Shown here one piece after another: positions 57,725-64,000 of a DNA stretch of 64,000 nt; the first letter of the stretch is position 1, and every line of letters starts with the position of its first letter. This DNA comes from Nigrospora sphaerica (Eukaryota; Ascomycota; Sordariomycetes; Amphisphaeriales; Apiosporaceae): positions 1,240,001 through 1,304,000 of the forward strand of contig JAGVVL010000001.1 in NCBI GenBank assembly GCA_018287875.1. The letters run 5' to 3'. The notes under the pieces are model-generated. The model was not told where the DNA came from, ran no database searches, and saw nothing but the letters and a program-made list of their open reading frames with translations. Both the position numbers and the translations under genes were made by a program.

Positions 57725-60700
57725 TTACGCTGCGATCAGTGCGGGCTGCATCCCGTCGGCCTTTCTGTTGGATGCCAACCCGTCCCATTTCGTTTGCACC
57801 AGGCGCCCCCGGCGCGTGGCATCCTTCGGATCGACTCGGTACTTGAGCTTCACACCCATGGCCGCCAGTTCCACATCGAGGTACTTCAGCGCGCCAGGCA
57901 CCGCCACCAAAGCCGTGTCCTCGCCGCCAATCCACTGGTTGCCCTGGCCATCTTCCCAAATCTCGCCCGTGACCTTGGTGAGGTCGACGTCGTCCATGTC
58001 GTCCAGCCGCGTCGCGCAGTTGCGGCAACGCACCGTGTTGACCGTCTTCTTTTTGCCGACGAATGGCGACACCGTCGGCTGCACCGACAGAAACGAGCCA
58101 CATTTCCGGCATATCCAGGAGCGCGAGTAGTCTGAACAGTTCATCAGACGGTCCTGGAGGAGGAAAGCAGTGCCGTGGGCCAGCAGCGCGTCTCGCTCCA
58201 TCTCTCCCACACGAATACCACCTCCGCGCTTTCTTCCCTTGATGGGCTGGCCCGTGGTGGAGACGACCGGGCCTGTTGTTCGGACCTGGTACTTGTCGTT
58301 CACCATGTGTCGCAGTCGTTGGTAGTAAACGACGCCGATGTATATGTCGGCGGCCAACTCCTCGCCCGTGATGCCCGAGTACATCGGCTCGTTGCCGTGG
58401 TAGTTGTAACCCGCCATCTTCAGCTGGTGGCCGAAGTAGTCGCCCGCCGTATGTTCTTCGTTGAAACGGAACGGCGTCGAGTCCTGCGCCAAACCATGGA
58501 GGGCGCCCGCCTTGCCGGCGAGAGACTCGACAAACATGCCGATAGTCATACGGGAAGGGAAAGCGTGGGGGTTGATGATGATGTCCGGCTGGATGCCCGA
58601 CTCGGAAAAGGGCATGTCGGTAGCGGGCCACTTCTGCGAGGCGACACCTTTCTGGCCGTGGCGAGACGAAAACTTGTCGCCGATGACGGGAGAACGGGGA
58701 ATCCGGAACTTGATCGAGATAGTTTGGGCTGGCTCATTGCCCGTTTCGCTGCCAATGAGCCGGACCTCCTCGATGAAGCCCACCTCCGAGTCTTTGTACT
58801 TCTCGTAGTGCGTCTGGCCGTCCCGGTTTACCAGGTTGCCGCTGTAGTCGGCCGACACGGTATGCCAGGCGCAAATGATGTCACCCTCCTGGACCATTCG
58901 CCCAATATGAGGCAAACCATCCTCGTCGAGCATTGTGCGGTTCCACCCTTTGACGAGCGACCCTGGGGCGAACCCAAAGAGCTTGGTCACGTTCTTCGCC
59001 GCCTTGATACGGCTCTCGTCCTTCAGAGTGATCTTCTTCGTCTTGTAGATGGTTCCGTGGCCGAAGCCGCGCTCGTGCGCTGATTTGTTGATGATCATAG
59101 CATCGTCCATATCGTAGCCAGTGTAGGAAATGACAGCAACCACAGCATTGGTGCCGTTGGGGAAGTTGTCAAAGCCGTAGGCGTTGTGCAGAGGCGAACG
59201 GACCACCGGCGTCTGCCCAGTCTGCAGGCGGTACATCTTATTGTCGGTTCGGTAGCGCAACGAGGTACCGGGAGTTCCCATGGTTTGTTTACCCATCTGG
59301 CACTGGTACATGTTTCGGGGTGACTGGTTGAAGTCGGAGAAGGGCGTCATGTTGGCCAAGATGGATAGCATGTTGGTAGGGTCAAATTCGACGTGGGTAG
59401 ACTCGCCCGATACGATCTCGCTCTCGGTAACCGCGATGGACATGTAGGGCTGCTCAAGAGGACCCACGAAATCCTCCTTCTCGAGGGGCAAATATTTGGT
59501 AGGCCTGATCATCCTGGCGGCCTCGGAAGACATGTAGATGCCGGGATAGGAGCCGCCTCGGGAGGCGGGAACGTAACCGATTTCCAGATGTAAGGGCACT
59601 CCGTGGGAGCCCTCGACCTTCCAGTAGCGGAAGGTGTCGGCAATGCGCCGAGACTCAGCCGGCTTGCACCATCCGAGGATCTTTCCGTTGAGCATGACGG
59701 GCACACTCTCATCAGTGGCAGCTGAAGAGGTGTTCACAACTCCAAGCTCGGCAGCGAGGGCCGGAATTGACGCGGCGTCAACGGCCTTGGTCATGATTTT
59801 GCACTTGTGAGCTAGGTGGTTCAAGAGACCACAGGGCGATCCATCAGGAGTGTGTACTGGGCAAAGGAAGCCCCATGACTCGGGCAACAGTTTGCGGACG
59901 GTCGTGGTCTTCAGCTGGGCGAAGAAACTACCACGGTGCACCATACGGAAATGACTGATGAAGCGCAAAAAGTTGAGCTTCTCGGCCACAACGGTGAAAC
60001 CCGAGACCTGTTGCAGATCCAGACCCGAACGGCTGACCAGGTTACCAGTCGACAAGAAGTACTGCAGGAGCTCCCCGATGCCCTCGCTGGTCTTTCCGAA
60101 AATCTTTATGGGGAAATCTTTGGCGAACTCCTGTGAAGTAAAAGTTTTGGTTGGGCTTCTTCGCACGTAGTCTCTTAGGGCAGCTCGGAGACCATCCGAG
60201 ATCAGCTCATCAAGGCGTTCCTTGATGATCTGACCGAACAAGAAGCCACCAAGGAGAATCTCCTGGTTCTGGGCGGCATCCGGATTATCGACAGCGCATT
60301 CTCCTGCCACAAGGGCATAGAGTTTCCGAATAGAAAGAAGAAGCAGTCGGAATTTGTCCGAGTCCTGCTGCTCTGTGACATTGACGTTGCCCAGGTGAAC
60401 CAGAACAATCCTCCGCAGAAATTCTGTGCCAGCGTCGTAGTTGGACAAGATATCTGAGACGCCGAGCACGCTGCGAAATTTCTCGCCGAGGTAGGCTCTG
60501 GTCTGCTCTTTCGAGTACAGGCCATACGATTTGTATGTACGCAGCAGAAGCTCCACTCTGTCCGTCAGGAATGTGTTCTTGATGCCCTTGGAGTCGGGTG
60601 ACCCAACCAAGCCCTCGAAGATTTCTCGGTCGTTAGTCTCGACAAGCGCTTTAAGAATCATCATGACCGGGACCAAATACTCGGCTTTCCGCCAGGAGAA

Positions 60701-61447
60701 CCGGAAGGTGACATTGCCGTCGTTAAGGTAGTGTAGGTTGTTTGTTTGGGAGGTTTCGTCGGGCCGCACAGATCTAATGATGATGCCATAAGATGTGTAA
60801 CTAGGGCCTCGGTTCGCGAAACTTGGGCGCTCAATGGCCAAGGGGAAATTTCGGCGGTTCATCAGTAGCAGTCGGATAATCTTCTCAATGCCGTTGACGA
60901 TGAAGTAACCCCCCAGTTCCTCGGATTCTTCCTTTCGTGCTACCAGGAGCGCGGGGCTGTTGTTTCGGAGATGACAGTACCGGGACTTGACCATGATGGG
61001 CAGCTGGCCCAGCTCCCGAGTGAATTCCTTGGGCTCGCCATCATTGATCCTGTATTCGAAGGTGGCGGACAGCTTGCCCCGGTACGTTACGTGCCGTTCT
61101 CTGCATTCTGCCGGGAAGATCTCGCGCGTCTTGGCAAACTTGTTAGAGGGCGGCAGCTGGGATCTCTGCAAATGCACCCCCTTGTACCGGATGCTCAGGC
61201 GGTTTCTCGACGACAGTGGGGTCTTATCATCGCCATCGAGGAACACCCGCGTGTCGATGTCGGCAAGACCTTTGGCAAGCAGGCCGTCCTCGCCAAAGAC
61301 GGCATCGAAAGACTCGATGTGAGGGTCGACGGCAGCCTGCAGGAGTGGGTAGGCCGTATGATCCGTAGGAGGATTCCGGAAGAGATTCTCGCGGCGCAGG
61401 GTGTTGTACCCATGGTCCCAGGTGGTGTTGGTCGGCGCGGGCGCCAT
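57725..61447 (-). CDS. RPA2: DNA-directed RNA polymerase I second-largest subunit
   Basis: One uninterrupted frame of 1240 residues (yeast A135 has 1203). The subunit forms half of the RNA polymerase I active centre that transcribes rDNA in the nucleolus. Beta-subunit landmarks are present: the lobe and fork regions (WGFLCPVHTPDGSPCGLLNH), YTGYDMDDAMIINKSA, the hybrid-binding GDKFSSRHGQKG and, near the C-terminus, a zinc ribbon (CRKC and CRNC pairs). Pol I rather than II or III is suggested by the N-terminal LFRNPPTDHTAYPLLQAAVDPHI-type region (only part quoted: FRNPPTDHTAYPLLQ). The ATG at 61445-61447 starts MAPAPTNTTW. The absence of introns over 3.7 kb contrasts with most neighbours. Confidence 0.96.
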   Translation of the reverse strand: MAPAPTNTTWDHGYNTLRRENLFRNPPTDHTAYPLLQAAVDPHIESFDAVFGEDGLLAKGLADIDTRVFLDGDDKTPLSSRNRLSIRYKGVHLQRSQLPPSNKFAKTREIFPAECRERHVTYRGKLSATFEYRINDGEPKEFTRELGQLPIMVKSRYCHLRNNSPALLVARKEESEELGGYFIVNGIEKIIRLLLMNRRNFPLAIERPSFANRGPSYTSYGIIIRSVRPDETSQTNNLHYLNDGNVTFRFSWRKAEYLVPVMMILKALVETNDREIFEGLVGSPDSKGIKNTFLTDRVELLLRTYKSYGLYSKEQTRAYLGEKFRSVLGVSDILSNYDAGTEFLRRIVLVHLGNVNVTEQQDSDKFRLLLLSIRKLYALVAGECAVDNPDAAQNQEILLGGFLFGQIIKERLDELISDGLRAALRDYVRRSPTKTFTSQEFAKDFPIKIFGKTSEGIGELLQYFLSTGNLVSRSGLDLQQVSGFTVVAEKLNFLRFISHFRMVHRGSFFAQLKTTTVRKLLPESWGFLCPVHTPDGSPCGLLNHLAHKCKIMTKAVDAASIPALAAELGVVNTSSAATDESVPVMLNGKILGWCKPAESRRIADTFRYWKVEGSHGVPLHLEIGYVPASRGGSYPGIYMSSEAARMIRPTKYLPLEKEDFVGPLEQPYMSIAVTESEIVSGESTHVEFDPTNMLSILANMTPFSDFNQSPRNMYQCQMGKQTMGTPGTSLRYRTDNKMYRLQTGQTPVVRSPLHNAYGFDNFPNGTNAVVAVISYTGYDMDDAMIINKSAHERGFGHGTIYKTKKITLKDESRIKAAKNVTKLFGFAPGSLVKGWNRTMLDEDGLPHIGRMVQEGDIICAWHTVSADYSGNLVNRDGQTHYEKYKDSEVGFIEEVRLIGSETGNEPAQTISIKFRIPRSPVIGDKFSSRHGQKGVASQKWPATDMPFSESGIQPDIIINPHAFPSRMTIGMFVESLAGKAGALHGLAQDSTPFRFNEEHTAGDYFGHQLKMAGYNYHGNEPMYSGITGEELAADIYIGVVYYQRLRHMVNDKYQVRTTGPVVSTTGQPIKGRKRGGGIRVGEMERDALLAHGTAFLLQDRLMNCSDYSRSWICRKCGSFLSVQPTVSPFVGKKKTVNTVRCRNCATRLDDMDDVDLTKVTGEIWEDGQGNQWIGGEDTALVAVPGALKYLDVELAAMGVKLKYRVDPKDATRRGRLVQTKWDGLASNRKADGMQPALIAA

Positions 61448-64000
61448 GTCGACGAAGGGGGAGCACGCGGCACCGGACGTAACAAGACCGCGGGTGGAGG
61501 GGGAGGGGAGACGCCGGAGGCCTGTCGAAGTACAGGTGTCGGGTTCACAGGCTTCAATATGGCCAACACCAAGGCCACGCGCTGCTGCTTCGACGAACTA
61601 CTTCAGAGAACGCAGGTCTAGTAGGAACGCGGCGGAATGGTAACTCGACAGGAATAAAAAAAAAGTGTCAAGCTCATGACCGATAAGCATACGATAATCG
61701 GGCTTATCTTAGCTCGAAAAAATCGCACCTAAAGTTTGTACCTAGGTACATCTAGTGTACGAGGTGCTTGACTTGCCCCAGCTACGAGACGGACCATCTC
61801 CGACGACACCGCGGTGTACCGTACATGCCTGCTTGGCAAGACTGCTGATGTCCCTTGATATGTGCTGGAGGCGGTACATGTGGTCATACTGCCAGATTAG
61901 GGGAAGTCCTCGAACATCAAGAATACGGTTTTCGGGTTCAGTCGTCAATCAATCAAGTGTCCACCCATTTCCTAGTCAATACGGCCTCCTTCACATGGCT
62001 AGGTACTTACTTACATGTGCTTTGCAAGGTACTTGGTACGTCCAAGCACATGGTTGAACAAAGGTGGATTCCGGAAGAGCGGCCAGGAAATAGCTTGACA
62101 CCTTCATCGCTTAAGAGCATATTTCCGCCGTCATTGTGCGTGGATCTCGTCGTGAGGCATCGTCTCGGCACCTCGATGCAGGCCTGTCATAGACGTCGGC
62201 TGTGCTTATACTGCCGTTGCCGCCGCCGCGCCGATACCTCCATCCTACATACCAGGGTACATACTAGCACAAGGGATGCAATGAGCTGGGGTTGCATGGG
62301 AAGGCTACAGGCGGCCTATGGGCCGAGAGAAGTTGGCGCCCTTTCGCTCGCGGCCAGGAGTATTCTCTTATTCCTGGGCTCGATTCACCCAGCCTTTCTG
62401 CTTGGTCCGAAGCGATTGCGCCTGGCGAGCCGCCGACCGCAGAACCAAACCGTCCTGGCCTTGGACCCTCAGCGGCAAACAAAACACACGCTGGCCTCCA
62501 CAATTCCGTGGCCACTCTACAGGCCGATCGAGCTGGCGTCCAGGTCATTCTTTACTCGGGCCAAGGTGGCCGGGAGATCTCAACATCTCATCTTACTTGC
62601 ATGCCTCTCTCCCTGGGTGTCGAACTGGCAGGCTAAGCACTCCCACCCATATCGCCTAGGGCCATCTGGAACGGTAAGGGTGTAGGCGGCCCTTTTGGAC
62701 TGTGGCTCGGTCGATCACCTCATCCCCCCCGGCCATACACCGACCACTTACACGGGCCTCTCTTGCCTTTGTCGCAAGCCGTTGCGCGCGGAGAAGCCTG
62801 AGCCACAGCCACTCCCCCGCCCGAGGAGGGATTCCGTGGCCGTGAAAGCGGTGGACCGGTTCAGGGCCGGCCACACAGAAGTACCTGCCGCATAACAACC
62901 ATAACCATCTAGGCGGGAGAAGGCTCGTCTGAAGACTGGATCGCCGTCCCTGCAGCACTGTCGCAGCACCCACACCAAACCTTGGGTTCTTGTGACCACT
63001 CGACGTTGTTCAACCGTCATTTCACATCGCAGGCACCAGTGCCGGCCGCCGGTGTACCACTCGCTGTCCATCCTCCCCATCTGCCTACCTACGGGGAGCA
63101 GCCTACCTTACCTAACTCTCATCTCCATAATCTCCGGCCGTCCATACCTACCTACCCGTCAACCTCCAGCTCTCTCTACCTGCCTGCATTCCGGAGCCTT
63201 GGCTAAACCTCATCCTACCTGCTGCCTACCGACAGCCCGGCCGGGCGTTAGGCTGCCCGTAAAGGAGAAGACCTGCAGGCGTAATAACAGCACGTCTGTC
63301 TGTCTCAATCACCAACGACGGGATCCATCGGCTGCCCAGCGCCAATTTCACCGGTTTTGCCGCCCGCTTTCCCCCAAACCCATTCCCGGCTCGCTGCGCA
63401 GCCGCTGCGACAGGCCCGCCTGATTTCGAACCTAGTAGGGCCTGCTCTCTGCCGTCCATTTCCGAGTCTGTCCTCGCCTGTTGGCTGCCTGCATACATAT
63501 CTATCTCTTTCCTCGCTGCCCTTTACCCTCGAACGGCTGCCGCCAGCCCAGGACGACGACGACGACGACACCGCCGCCGCCGCCGCGTCAAAGGCCTCAC
63601 TGACGGCCCAAAAGCCACCCGCGCCTAACCCCCTCCCCCGCCGCCTGGGTACCACGAGCCACGGTCCGTACTGTACAGCCATCCACGGATCCATTACCCC
63701 CCCCCCCCCTCGGCCCACTCGGCGTAAACAGCCTTCGCAGCCTTTGCAGCGTTACTCGGCAGCCGCGCACCCAAGTCAAAGGACCCAGTAAAAACCACCC
63801 TGGTAGTGCTAGCCGCTTTGCCCTGTCAGGTGCAAGGTCTTCCTGGATACTATCTCTGTTTCCAAGCACGGCTCGTCCTACAGTGTGTGCGGTGGGGATT
63901 TGGAACTGTCACTGCGACCCTCGTTGGATTTGCGAACTCGCCCAGGCACTGCTGCCCCCCCTCCCCAGGTGACGAACACCTCGAGCTTGACGAGCGTGGA
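61448..64000. other. Upstream of RPA2, no gene assigned
   Basis: 2.5 kb with a perfect 12-bp palindrome GTACCTAGGTAC at 61738-61749, a 276-codon plus-strand open frame (61855-62685, no initial ATG; first in-frame ATG at 62051), and C/T-rich, TACCTACC-rich DNA from 63050. It also has a GAC/GCC triplet run near 63553-63590 and a 13-base C run at 63697-63709. The right end looks like a long 5' leader for a plus-strand gene beyond the window. Confidence 0.5.

Noticed and set aside
58175..59083. 302-codon plus-strand open frame
   Set aside because: Antisense shadow of RPA2.
63380..63450. Possible tRNA (B-box-like GGTTCGAAATC on the minus strand)
   Set aside because: No five-pair T stem, acceptor stem or A box could be formed around it.

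Overview
The window is nuclear DNA from a filamentous ascomycete (Pezizomycotina, most like a Sordariomycete). The evidence is: many short introns of roughly 50-190 nt with GTRNGT donors, CTAAC/CTGAC-type branch sites and CAG/TAG acceptors; a PTH11-type integral membrane protein; close matches to fungal housekeeping proteins; GC-rich coding sequence with pyrimidine-rich 5' leaders; and intergenic DNA sprinkled with TACCTA/TAGGTA hexamers. I found no virus, transposon, rRNA, CRISPR array or convincing tRNA. Exon boundaries were joined by eye from frame, splice signals and family knowledge, not from transcripts.

Left part (1-20.9 kb): a gene running off the left edge (minus strand); a 1085-residue unrecognised low-complexity protein (minus); a long gene-poor stretch; protein disulfide isomerase with an HDEL tail (plus); a 111-residue mitochondrial-type membrane protein (plus); a two-RRM RNA-binding protein (plus); a 217-residue secreted protein (plus); a very GC-rich RING-H2 protein (plus); and a seven-exon PTH11-like membrane protein converging on it.

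Middle (24-45 kb): the SWR1-complex HIT-finger subunit Vps71/Swc6 (plus); a small cysteine-containing secreted protein (minus); a WLM-domain metalloprotease whose last exon restores two RanBP2 zinc fingers (minus); a Kel3-type kelch protein (minus); an Ort1/Arg-13-type mitochondrial ornithine carrier (plus); a TspO/MBR protein (minus); an ARS2/SERRATE-type RNA-processing zinc-finger protein (plus); chaperonin subunit CCT delta (minus); and 26S proteasome ATPase Rpt1 (plus). The last two are divergent and share one 1.2 kb promoter region.

Right part (45-64 kb): a cysteine-rich putative zinc-binding protein (minus); the U2 snRNP protein SF3B6/p14 (plus), followed by a long in-frame open extension beyond its UGA; a STIMATE-family multipass protein (plus); a fibroin-like repeat membrane protein (minus); and the RNA polymerase I second-largest subunit (minus, intronless). 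Beyond it lies 2.5 kb without a gene I can defend.

Most genes alternate in convergent and divergent pairs and are unrelated core functions (ER folding, splicing, RNA processing, chromatin remodelling, transcription, protein quality control, mitochondrial transport). I see no biosynthetic cluster or defence island, and no clearly new multi-gene system. The most useful leads are local: the SF3B6 post-stop frame, microexons at functional motifs, a start-codon-only exon in rpt1, the hidden zinc-finger exon of the WLM protein, and two small secreted proteins.
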